Positions 7,351-18,842 of a stretch of 64,000 bases of DNA are shown here, piece by piece. The position numbers and the translations under genes are program-made. The notes beneath the pieces are model-generated. The model was not told the origin of the DNA. It worked only from the letters and a program-made list of their open reading frames with translations, and searched no databases. Position 1 is the stretch's first letter, and every line of letters starts with the position of its first letter. Source of the stretch: Limanda limanda (Eukaryota; Chordata; Actinopteri; Pleuronectiformes; Pleuronectidae); the NCBI RefSeq assembly GCF_963576545.1, contig NW_026870465.1, positions 1 through 64,000 on the forward strand, given 5' to 3'.

Positions 7351-9749
7351 GGTCGGAGAGACTTGCAAGTAGGCTCTACCCCCACTAAATGGGGTAGCGC
7401 GCATCGATCGGTACCATCCTTGAGCTTCTCCGACTTTCGGAAGGGTTAGGGTTAGGGTTAGGGATGAAAGCACATAGGAGAAAGAGATATTCTTGAATAA
7501 CTTTTTTTGTGAAGGTCGGAGAGACTTGCAAGTAGGCTCTACCCCCACTAAATGGGGTAGCGCGCATCGATCGGTACCATCCTTGAGCTTCTCCGACTTT
7601 CGAAAGGGTTAGGGTTAGGGTTAGGGATGAAAGCACATAGGAGAAAGAGATATTCTTGAATAACTTTTTTTGTGAAGGTCGGAGAGACTTGGAAAGTTGT
7701 TGCATCTGGACTAATTTGGGTCCTGCGGATCGATTGGTACCATCCCCGAGCTTGTACGACCTTCGGAAGAGGTCGACCGACGAAATTCCCCCAAATCTGA
7801 GGAGATATTCTTGAATAACTTTTTTTGTGAAGGTCGGAGAGACTTGCAAGTAGGCTCTACCCCCACTAAATGGGGTAGCGCGCATCGATCGGTACCATTC
7901 TTGAGCTTCTCCGACTTTCGGAAGGGTTAGGGTTAGGGTTAGGGATGAAAGCACATAGGAGAAAGAGATATTCTTGAATAACTTTTTTTTTGAAGGTCGG
8001 AGAGACTTGCAAGTAGGCTCTACCCCCACTAAATGGGGTTGCGCGCATCGATCGGTACCATCCTTGAGCTTCTCCGACTTTCGGAAGGGTTAGGGTTAGG
8101 GATGAAAGCACATAGGAGAAAGAGATATTCTTGAATAACTTTTTTTGTGAAGGTCGGAGAGACTTGGAAAGTGGTTGCATCTGGACTAATTTGGGTCCTG
8201 CGGATCGATTGGTACCATCCCCGAGCTTGTACGACCTTCGGAAGAGGTCGACCGACGAAATTCCCCCAAATCTGAGGAGATATTCTTGAATAACTTTTTT
8301 TGTGAAGGTCGGAGAGACTTGCAAGTAGGCTCTACCCCCACTAAATGGGGTAGCGCGCATCGATCGGTACCATCCTTGAGCTTCTCCGACTTTCGGAAGG
8401 GTTAGGGTTAGGGTTAGGGATGAAAGCACATAGGAGAAAGAGATATTCTTGAATAACTTTTTTTGTGAAGGTCGGAGAGACTTGCAAGTTGGCTCTACCC
8501 CCACTAAATGGGGTAGCGCGCATCGATCGGTACCATCCTTGAGCTTCTCCGACTTTCGGAAGGGTTAGGGTTAGGGTTAGGGATGAAAGCACATAGGAGA
8601 AAGAGATATTCTTGAATAACTTTTTTTGTGAAGGTCGGAGAGACTTGCAAGTAGGCTCTACCCCCACTAAATGGGGTTGCGCGCATCGATCGGTACCATC
8701 CTTGAGCTTCTCCGACTTTCGGAAGGGTTAGGGTTAGGGTTAGGGATGAAAGCACATAGGAGAAAGAGATATTCTTGAATAACTTTTTTTGTGAAGGTCG
8801 GAGAGACTTGGAAAGTGGTTGCATCTGGACTAATTTGGGTCCTGCAGATCGATTGGTACCATCTCCGAGCTTGTACGACCTTCGGAAGAGGTCGACCGAC
8901 GAAATTCCCCCAAATCTGAGGAGATATTCTTGAATAACTTTTTTTGTGAAGGTCGGAGAGACTTGCAAGTAGGCTTTACCCCCACTAAATGGGGTAGCGC
9001 GCATCGATCGGTACCATCCTTGAGCTTCTCCGACTTTCGGAAGGGTTAGGGTTAGGGTTAGGGATGAAAGCACATAGGAGAAAGAGATATTCTTGAATAA
9101 CTTTTTTTGTGAAGGTCGGAGAGACTTGCAAGTAGGCTCTACCCCCACTAAATGGGGTAGCGCGCATCGATCGGTACCATTCTTGAGCTTCTCCGACTTT
9201 CGGAAGGGTTAGGGTTAGGGTTAGGGATGAAAGCACATAGGAGAAAGAGATATTCTTGAATAACTTTTTTTGTGAAGGTCGGAGAGACTTGGAAAGTGGT
9301 TGCATCTGGACTAATTTGGGTCCTGCGGATCGATTGGTACCATCCCCGAGCTTGTACGACCTTCGAAAGAGGTCGACCGACGAAATTCCCCCAAATCTGA
9401 GGAGATATTCTTGAATAACTTTTTTTGTGAAGGTCGGAGAGACTTGCAAGTAGGCTCTACCCCCACTAAATGGGGTAGCGCGCATCGATCGGTACCATCC
9501 TTGAGCTTCTCCGACTTTCGGAAGGGTTAGGGTTAGGGTTAGGGATGAAAGCACATAGGAGAAAGAGATATTCTTGAATAACTTTTTTTGTGAAGGTCGG
9601 AGAGACTTGGAAAGTGGTTGCATCTGGACTAATTTGGGTCCTGCAGATCGATTGGTACCATCCCCGAGCTTGTACGACCTTCGGAAGAGGTCGACCGACG
9701 AAATTCCCCCAAATCTGAGGAGATATTCTTGAATAACTTTTTTTGTGAA
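7351..9749 (+). repeat. 2,399-bp HOR (AAB-AaB-AAAB-AAB-AB)
   Basis: Map: A7351 A7514 B7677 | A7832 a7995 B8152 | A8307 A8470 A8633 B8796 | A8951 A9114 B9277 | A9432 B9595. GAAAGG is in A7514, the T9 tail and CCATTCTTG in A7832, CAAGTTGG in A8470, GGCTTTACC in A8951 and CCATTCTTG in A9114. The word at 8951 combines the first-A marker of one AAB in the 2,879-bp HOR with the second-A marker of the next AAB, a hybrid expected from unequal crossover. The same unit recurs at 27474-29872. Confidence 0.9.
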
Positions 9750-12464
9750 GGTCGGAGAGACTTGCAAGTAGGCTCTACCCCCACTAAATGGGGTAGCGCG
9801 CATCGATCGGTACCATCCTTGAGCTTCTCCGACTTTCGGAAGGGTTAGGGTTAGGGTTAGGGATGAAAGCACATAGGAGAAAGAGATATTCTTGAATAAC
9901 TTTTTTTGTGAAGGTCGGAGAGACTTGCAAGTAGGCTCTACCCCCACTAAATGGGGTAGCGCGCATCGATCGGTACCATCCTTGAGCTTCTCCGACTTTC
10001 GAAAGGGTTAGGGTTAGGGTTAGGGATGAAAGCACATAGGAGAAAGAGATATTCTTGAATAACTTTTTTTGTGAAAGTCGGAGAGACTTGGAAAGTGGTT
10101 GCATCTGGACTAATTTGGGTCCTGCGGATCGATTGGTACCATCCCCGAGCTTGTACGACCTTCGGAAGAGGTCGACCGACGAAATTCCCCCAAATCTGAG
10201 GAGATATTCTTGAATAACTTTTTTTGTGAAGGTCGGAGAGACTTGCAAGTAGGCTCTACCCCCACTAAATGGGGTAGCACGCATCGATCGGTACCATCCT
10301 TGAGCTTCTCCGACTTTCGGAAGGGTTAGGGTTAGGGTTAGGGATGAAAGCACATAGGAGAAAGAGATATTCTTGAATAACTTTTTTTGTGAAGGTCGGA
10401 GAGACTTGCAAGTAGGCTCTACCCCCACTAAATGGGGTAGCGCGCATCGATCGGTACCATTCTTGAGCTTCTCCGACTTTCGGAAGGGTTAGGGTTAGGG
10501 TTAGGGATGAAAGCACATAGGAGAAAGAGATATTCTTGAATAACTTTTTTTGTGAAGGTCGGAGAGACTTGGAAAGTGGTTGCATCTGGACTAATTTGGG
10601 TCCTGCGGATCGATTGGTACCATCCCCGAGCTTGTACGACCTTCGGAAGAGGTCGACCGACGAAATTCCCCCAAATCTGAGGAGATATTCTTGAATAACT
10701 TTTTTTGTGAAGGTCGGAGAGACTTGCAAGTAGGCTCTACCCCCACTAAATGGGGTAGCGCGCATCGATCGGTACCATCCTTGAGCTTCTCCGACTTTCG
10801 GAAGGGTTAGGGTTAGGGTTAGGGATGAAAGCACATAGGAGAAAGAGATATTCTTGAATAACTTTTTTTGTGAAGGTCGGAGAGACTTGGAAAGTGGTTG
10901 CATCTGGACTAATTTGGGTCCTGCAGATCGATTGGTACCATCCCCGAGCTTGTACGACCTTCGGAAGAGGTCGACCGACGAAATTCCCCCAAATCTGAGG
11001 AGATATTCTTGAATAACTTTTTTTGTGAAGGTCGGAGAGACTTGCAAGTAGGCTCTACCCCCACTAAATGGGGTAGCGCGCATCGATCGGTACCATCCTT
11101 GAGCTTCTCCGACTTTCGGAAGGGTTAGGGTTAGGGTTAGGGATGAAAGCACATAGGAGAAAGAGATATTCTTGAATAACTTTTTTTGTGAAGGTCGGAG
11201 AGACTTGGAAAGTGGTTGCATCTGGACTAATTTGGGTCCTGCAGATCGATTGGTACCATCCCCGAGCTTGTACGACCTTCGGAAGAGGTCGACCGACGAA
11301 ATTCCCCCAAATCTGAGGAGATATTCTTGAATAACTTTTTTTGTGAAGGTCGGAGAGACTTGCAAGTAGGCTCTACCCCCACTAAATGGGGTAGCGCGCA
11401 TCGATCGGTACCATCCTTGAGCTTCTCCGACTTTCGGAAGGGTTAGGGTTAGGGTTAGGGATGAAAGCACATAGGAGAAAGAGATATTCTTGAATAACTT
11501 TTTTTGTGAAGGTCGGAGAGACTTGCAAGTAGGCTCTACCCCCACTAAATGGGGTAGCGCGCATCGATCGGTACCATCCTTGAGCTTCTCCGACTTTCGA
11601 AAGGGTTAGGGTTAGGGTTAGGGATGAAAGCACATAGGAGAAAGAGATATTCTTGAATAACTTTTTTTGTGAAGGTCGGAGAGACTTGGAAAGTGGTTGC
11701 ATCTGGACTAATTTGGGTCCTGCGGATCGATTGGTACCATCCCCGAGCTTGTACGACCTTCGGAAGAGGTCGACCGACGAAATTCCCCCAAATCTGAGGA
11801 GATATTCTTGAATAACTTTTTTTGTGAAGGTCGGAGAGACTTGCAAGTAGGCTCTACCCCCACTAAATGGGGTAGCGCGCATCGATCGGTACCATCCTTG
11901 AGCTTCTCCAACTTTCGGAAGGGTTAGGGTTAGGGTTAGGGATGAAAGCACATAGGAGAAAGAGATATTCTTGAATAACTTTTTTTGTGAAGGTCGGAGA
12001 GACTTGGAAAGTGGTTGCATCTGGACTAATTTGGGTCCTGCAGATCGATTGGTACCATCCCCGAGCTTGTACGACCTTCGGAAGAGGTCGACCGACGAAA
12101 TTCCCCCAAATCTGAGGAGATATTCTTGAATAACTTTTTTTGTGAAGGTCGGAGAGACTTGCAAGTAGGCTCTACCCCCACTAAATGGGGTAGCGCGCAT
12201 CGATCGGTACCATCCTTGAGCTTCTCCGACTTTCGGAAGGGTTAGGGTTAGGGTTAGGGATGAAAGCACATAGGAGAAAGAGATATTCTTGAATAACTTT
12301 TTTTGTGAAGGTCGGAGAGACTTGGAAAGTGGTTGCATCTGGACTAATTTGGGTCCTGCAGATCGATTGGTACCATCCCCGAGCTTGTACGACCTTCGGA
12401 AGAGGTCGACCGACGAAATTCCCCCAAATCTGAGGAGATATTCTTGAATAACTTTTTTTGTGAA
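9750..12464 (+). repeat. AB-rich HOR pair (1,598 bp + 1,117 bp)
   Basis: Map: A9750 A9913 B10076 | A10231 A10394 B10557 | A10712 B10875 | A11030 B11193 || A11348 A11511 B11674 | A11829 B11992 | A12147 B12310. GAAAGG is in A9913 and A11511, opening each unit. A10394 carries CCATTCTTG. Private changes: A10231 has GCACGC in place of GCGCGC, B10076 has AAGTCGG at its start, and A11829 has CTCCAAC. Consecutive AB words (318 bp, a multiple of 3) are why the longest repeat-derived open frames fall here. Confidence 0.88.
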
Positions 12465-15006
12465 GGTCGGAGAGACTTGCAAGTAGGCTCTACCCCCACT
12501 AAATGGGGTAGCGCGCATCGATCGGTACCATCCTTGAGCTTCTCCGACTTTCGGAAGGGTTAGGGTTAGGGTTAGGGATGAAAGCACATAGGAGAAAGAG
12601 ATATTCTTGAATAACTTTTTTTGTGAAGGTCGGAGAGACTTGCAAGTAGGCTCTACCCCCACTAAATGGGGTAGCGCGCATCGATCGGTACCATCCTTGA
12701 GCTTCTCCGACTTTCGAAAGGGTTAGGGTTAGGGTTAGGGATGAAAGCACATAGGAGAAAGAGATATTCTTGAATAACTTTTTTTGTGAAGGTCGGAGAG
12801 ACTTGGAAAGTGGTTGCATCTGGACTAATTTGGGTCCTGCGGATCGATTGGTACCATCCCCGAGCTTGTACGACCTTCGGAAGAGGTCGACCGACGAAAT
12901 TCCCCCAAATCTGAGGAGATATTCTTGAATAACTTTTTTTGTGAAGGTCGGAGAGACTTGCAAGTAGGCTCTACCCCCACTAAATGGGGTAGCGCGCATC
13001 GATCGGTACCATCCTTGAGCTTCTCCGACTTTCGGAAGGGTTAGGGTTAGGGTTAGGGATGAAAGCACATAGGAGAAAGAGATATTCTTGAATAACTTTT
13101 TTTTTGAAGGTCGGAGAGACTTGCAAGTAGGCTCTACCCCCACTAAATGGGGTTGCGCGCATCGATCGGTACCATCCTTGAGCTTCTCCGACTTTCGGAA
13201 GGGTTAGGGTTAGGGATGAAAGCACATAGGAGAAAGAGATATTCTTGAATAACTTTTTTTGTGAAGGTCGGAGAGACTTGGAAAGTGGTTGCATCTGGAC
13301 TAATTTGGGTCCTGCGGATCGATTGGTACCATCCCCGAGCTTGTACGACCTTCGGAAGAGGTCGACCGACGAAATTCCCCCAAATCTGAGGAGATATTCT
13401 TGAATAACTTTTTTTGTGAAGGTCGGAGAGACTTGCAAGTAGGCTCTACCCCCACTAAATGGGGTAGCGCGCATCGATCGGTACCATTCTTGAGCTTCTC
13501 CGACTTTCGGAAGGGTTAGGGTTAGGGTTAGGGATGAAAGCACATAGGAGAAAGAGATATTCTTGAATAACTTTTTTTGTGAAGGTCGGAGAGACTTGGA
13601 AAGTGGTTGCATCTGGACTAATTTGGGTCCTGCAGATCGATTGGTACCATCCCCGAGCTTGTACGACCTTCGGAAGAGGTCGACCGACGAAATTCCCCCA
13701 AATCTGAGGAGATATTCTTGAATAACTTTTTTTGTGAAGGTCGGAGAGACTTGCAAGTAGGCTCTACCCCCACTAAATGGGGTAGCGCGCATCGATCGGT
13801 ACCATCCTTGAGCTTCTCCGACTTTCGGAAGGGTTAGGGTTAGGGATGAAAGCACATAGGAGAAAGAGATATTCTTGAATAACTTTTTTTGTGAAGGTCG
13901 GAGAGACTTGGAAAGTGGTTGCATCTGGACTAATTTGGGTCCTGCAGATCGATTGGTACCATCCCCGAGCTTGTACGACCTTCGGAAGAGGTCGACCGAC
14001 GAAATTCCCCCAAATCTGAGGAGATATTCTTGAATAACTTTTTTTGTGAAGGTCGGAGAGACTTGCAAGTAGGCTCTACCCCCACTAAATGGGGTAGCGC
14101 GCATCGATCGGTACCATCCTTGAGCTTCTCCGACTTTCGGAAGGGTTAGGGTTAGGGTTAGGGATGAAAGCACATAGGAGAAAGAGATATTCTTGAATAA
14201 CTTTTTTTGTGAAGGTCGGAGAGACTTGCAAGTAGGCTCTACCCCCACTAAATGGGGTAGCGCGCATCGATCGGTACCATCCTTGAGCTTCTCCGACTTT
14301 CGAAAGGGTTAGGGTTAGGGTTAGGGATGAAAGCACATAGGAGAAAGAGATATTCTTGAATAACTTTTTTTGTGAAGGTCGGAGAGACTTGGAAAGTGGT
14401 TGCATCTGGACTAATTTGGGTCCTGCGGATCGATTGGTACCATCCCCGAGCTTGTACGACCTTCGGAAGAGGTCGACCGACGAAATTCCCCCAAATCTGA
14501 GGAGATATTCTTGAATAACTTTTTTTGTGAAGGTCGGAGAGACTTGCAAGTAGGCTCTACCCCCACTAAATGGGGTAGCGCGCATCGATCGGTACCATCC
14601 TTGAGCTTCTCCGACTTTCGGAAGGGTTAGGGTTAGGGTTAGGGATGAAAGCACATAGGAGAAAGAGATATTCTTGAATAACTTTTTTTTTGAAGGTCGG
14701 AGAGACTTGCAAGTAGGCTCTACCCCCACTAAATGGGGTTGCGCGCATCGATCGGTACCATCCTTGAGCTTCTCCGACTTTCGGAAGGGTTAGGGTTAGG
14801 GATGAAAGCACATAGGAGAAAGAGATATTCTTGAATAACTTTTTTTGTGAAGGTCGGAGAGACTTGGAAAGTGGTTGCATCTGGACTAATTTGGGTCCTG
14901 CGGATCGATTGGTACCATCCCCGAGCTTGTACGACCTTCGGAAGAGGTCGACCGACGAAATTCCCCCAAATCTGAGGAGATATTCTTGAATAACTTTTTT
15001 TGTGAA
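12465..15006 (+). repeat. HORs with A(T9)-a-B words (1,586 bp + 956 bp)
   Basis: Map: A12465 A12628 B12791 | A12946 a13109 B13266 | A13421 B13584 | a13739 B13896 || A14051 A14214 B14377 | A14532 a14695 B14852. GAAAGG is in A12628 and A14214. A12946 and A14532 have the T9 tail and are each followed by a short a. A13421 carries CCATTCTTG. The a at 13739 is unusual in having GGGGTAGCG and standing alone before B. Confidence 0.88.
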
Positions 15007-17242
15007 GGTCGGAGAGACTTGCAAGTAGGCTCTACCCCCACTAAATGGGGTAGCGCGCATCGATCGGTACCATCCTTGAGCTTCTCCGACTTTCGGAAGG
15101 GTTAGGGTTAGGGTTAGGGATGAAAGCACATAGGAGAAAGAGATATTCTTGAATAACTTTTTTTGTGAAGGTCGGAGAGACTTGCAAGTAGGCTCTACCC
15201 CCACTAAATGGGGTAGCGCGCATCGATCGGTACCATCCTTGAGCTTCTCCGACTTTCGAAAGGGTTAGGGTTAGGGTTAGGGATGAAAGCACATAGGAGA
15301 AAGAGATATTCTTGAATAACTTTTTTTGTGAAGGTCGGAGAGACTTGGAAAGTGGTTGCATCTGGACTAATTTGGGTCCTGCGGATCGATTGGTACCATC
15401 CCCGAGCTTGTACGACCTTCGGAAGAGGTCGACCGACGAAATTCCCCCAAATCTGAGGAGATATTCTTGAATAACTTTTTTTGTGAAGGTCGGAGAGACT
15501 TGCAAGTAGGCTCTACCCCCACTAAATGGGGTAGCGCGCATCGATCGGTACCATCCTTGAGCTTCTCCGACTTTCGGAAGGGTTAGGGTTAGGGTTAGGG
15601 ATGAAAGCACATAGGAGAAAGAGATATTCTTGAATAACTTTTTTTTTGAAGGTCGGAGAGACTTGCAAGTAGGCTCTACCCCCACTAAATGGGGTTGCGC
15701 GCATCGATCGGTACCATCCTTGAGCTTCTCCGACTTTCGGAAGGGTTAGGGTTAGGGATGAAAGCACATAGGAGAAAGAGATATTCTTGAATAACTTTTT
15801 TTGTGAAGGTCGGAGAGACTTGCAAGTAGGCTCTACCCCCACTAAATGGGGTTGCGCGCATCGATCGGTACCATCCTTGAGCTTCTCCGACTTTCGGAAG
15901 GGTTAGGGTTAGGGTTAGGGATGAAAGCACATAGGAGAAAGAGATATTCTTGAATAACTTTTTTTGTGAAGGTCGGAGAGACTTGGAAAGTGGTTGCATC
16001 TGGACTAATTTGGGTCCTGCAGATCGATTGGTACCATCCCCGAGCTTGTACGACCTTCGGAAGAGGTCGACCGACGAAATTCCCCCAAATCTGAGGAGAT
16101 ATTCTTGAATAACTTTTTTTGTGAAGGTCGGAGAGACTTGCAAGTAGGCTCTACCCCCACTAAATGGGGTAGCGCGCATCGATCGGTACCATCCTTGAGC
16201 TTCTCCGACTTTCGGAAGGGTTAGGGTTAGGGTTAGGGATGAAAGCACATAGGAGAAAGAGATATTCTTGAATAACTTTTTTTGTGAAGGTCGGAGAGAC
16301 TTGGAAAGTGGTTGCATCTGGACTAATTTGGGTCCTGCAGATCGATTGGTACCATCCCCGAGCTTGTACGACCTTCGGAAGAGGTCGACCGACGAAATTC
16401 CCCCAAATCTGAGGAGATATTCTTGAATAACCTTTTTTGTGAAGGTCGGAGAGACTTGCAAGTAGGCTCTACCCCCACTAAATGGGGTAGCGCGCATCGA
16501 TCGGTACCATCCTTGAGCTTCTCCGACTTTCGGAAGGGTTAGGGTTAGGGTTAGGGATGAAAGCACATAGGAGAAAGAGATATTCTTGAATAACTTTTTT
16601 TGTGAAGGTCGGAGAGACTTGCAAGTAGGCTCTACCCCCACTAAATGGGGTAGCGCGCATCGATCGGTACCATCCTTGAGCTTCTCCGACTTTCGGAAGG
16701 GTTAGGGTTAGGGTTAGGGATGAAAGCACATAGGAGAAAGAGATATTCTTGAATAACTTTTTTTGTGAAGGTCGGAGAGACTTGGAAAGTGGTTGCATCT
16801 GGACTAATTTGGGTCCTGCGGATCGATTGGTACCATCCCCGAGCTTGTACGACCTTCGGAAGAGGTCGACCGACGAAATTCCCCCAAATCTGAGGAGATA
16901 TTCTTGAATAACTTTTTTTGTGAAGGTCGGAGAGACTTGCAAGTAGGCTCTACCCCCACTAAATGGGGTAGCGCGCATCGATCGGTACCATCCTTGAGCT
17001 TCTCCGACTTTCGGAAGGGTTAGGGTTAGGGTTAGGGATGAAAGCACATAGGAGAAAGAGATATTCTTGAATAACTTTTTTTGTGAAGGTCGGAGAGACT
17101 TGGAAAGTGGTTGCATCTGGACTAATTTGGGTCCTGCAGATCGATTGGTACCATCCCCGAGCTTGTACGACCTTCGGAAGAGGTCGACCGACGAAATTCC
17201 CCCAAATCGGAGGAGATATTCTTGAATAACTTTTTTTGTGAA
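15007..17242 (+). repeat. HOR mosaic with an atypical A-a-A-B word (2,236 bp)
   Basis: Map: A15007 A15170 B15333 | A15488 a15651 A15808 B15971 | A16126 B16289 | A16444 A16607 B16770 | A16925 B17088. GAAAGG is in A15170 and the T9 tail in A15488. The word at 15488 is the only one where a short a is followed by another A; both a15651 and A15808 carry GGGGTTGCG, suggesting a join between an A-a word and the end of another word (inference). Private changes: B16289 ends AACCTTTTTTG and B17088 has ATCGGAGG. Confidence 0.88.
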
Positions 17243-18842
17243 GGTCGGAGAGACTTGCAAGTAGGCTCTACCCCCACTAAATGGGGTAGCGCGCATCGAT
17301 CGGTACCATCCTTGAGCTTCTCCGACTTTCGGAAGGGTTAGGGTTAGGGTTAGGGATGAAAGCACATAGGAGAAAGAGATATTCTTGAATAACTTTTTTT
17401 GTGAAGGTCGGAGAGACTTGCAAGTAGGCTCTACCCCCACTAAATGGGGTAGCGCGCATCGATCGGTACCATCCTTGAGCTTCTCCGACTTTCGAAAGGG
17501 TTAGGGTTAGGGTTAGGGATGAAAGCACATAGGAGAAAGAGATATTCTTGAATAACTTTTTTTGTGAAGGTCGGAGAGACTTGGAAAGTGGTTGCATCTG
17601 GACTAATTTGGGTCCTGCGGATCGATTGGTACCATCCCCGAGCTTGTACGACCTTCGGAAGAGGTCGACCGACGAAATTCCCCCAAATCTGAGGAGATAT
17701 TCTTGAATAACTTTTTTTGTGAAGGTCGGAGAGACTTGCAAGTAGGCTCTACCCCCACTAAATGGGGTAGCGCGCATCGATCGGTACCATCCTTGAGCTT
17801 CTCCGACTTTCGGAAGGGTTAGGGTTAGGGTTAGGGATGAAAGCACATAGGAGAAAGAGATATTCTTGAATAACTTTTTTTGTGAAGGTCGGAGAGACTT
17901 GCAAGTAGGCTCTACCCCCACTAAATGGGGTTGCGCGCATCGATCGGTACCATCCTTGAGCTTCTCCGACTTTCGGAAGGGTTAGGGTTAGGGATGAAAG
18001 CACATAGGAGAAAGAGATATTCTTGAATAACTTTTTTTGTGAAGGTCGGAGAGACTTGAAAAGTGGTTGCATCTGGACTAATTTGGGTCCTGCGGATCGA
18101 TTGGTACCATCCCCGAGCTTGTACGACCTTCGGAAGAGGTCGACCGACGAAATTCCCCCAAATCTGAGGAGATATTCTTGAATAACTTTTTTTGTGAAGG
18201 TCGGAGAGACTTGCAAGTAGGCTCTACCCCCACTAAATGGGGTAGCGCGCATCGATCGGTACCATCCTTGAGCTTCTCCGACTTTCGGAAGGGTTAGGGT
18301 TAGGGTTAGGGATGAAAGCACATAGGAGAAAGAGATATTCTTGAATAACTTTTTTTGTGAAGGTCGGAGAGACTTGCAAGTTGGCTCTACCCCCACTAAA
18401 TGGGGTAGCGCGCATCGATCGGTACCATCCTTGAGCTTCTCCGACTTTCGGAAGGGTTAGGGTTAGGGTTAGGGATGAAAGCACATAGGAGAAAGAGATA
18501 TTCTTGAATAACTTTTTTTGTGAAGGTCGGAGAGACTTGCAAGTAGGCTCTACCCCCACTAAATGGGGTTGCGCGCATCGATCGGTACCATCTTTGAGCT
18601 TCTCCGACTTTCGGAAGGGTTAGGGTTAGGGTTAGGGATGAAAGCACATAGGAGAAAGAGATATTCTTGAATAACTTTTTTTGTGAAGGTCGGAGAGACT
18701 TGGAAAGTGGTTGCATCTGGACTAATTTGGGTCCTGCGGATCGATTGGTACCATCCCCGAGCTTGTACGACCTTCGGAAGAGGTCGACCGACGAAATTCC
18801 CCCAAATCTGAGGAGATATTCTTGAATAACTTTTTTTGTGAA
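17243..18842 (+). repeat. 1,600-bp decamer module (AAB-AaB-AAAB)
   Basis: Map: A17243 A17406 B17569 | A17724 a17887 B18044 | A18199 A18362 A18525 B18688. Markers: GAAAGG in A17406, TTGAAAAGTGG in B18044, CAAGTTGG in A18362, GGGGTTGCG plus CATCTTTGAG in A18525. Order, length and markers match the opening of the 2,879-bp HOR and the modules at 7351, 27474 and 29873. B18044 shares its GAAAAG change with B28275 of the module at 27474. Confidence 0.9.

Noticed and set aside
11382..12662. Minus-strand open frame of 426 codons, and over a hundred similar ones
   Set aside because: They begin and end at the same monomer offset, are explained by word lengths modulo 3, overlap one another in different frames and have no codon-level conservation separate from the DNA repeat. 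I annotate no CDS.
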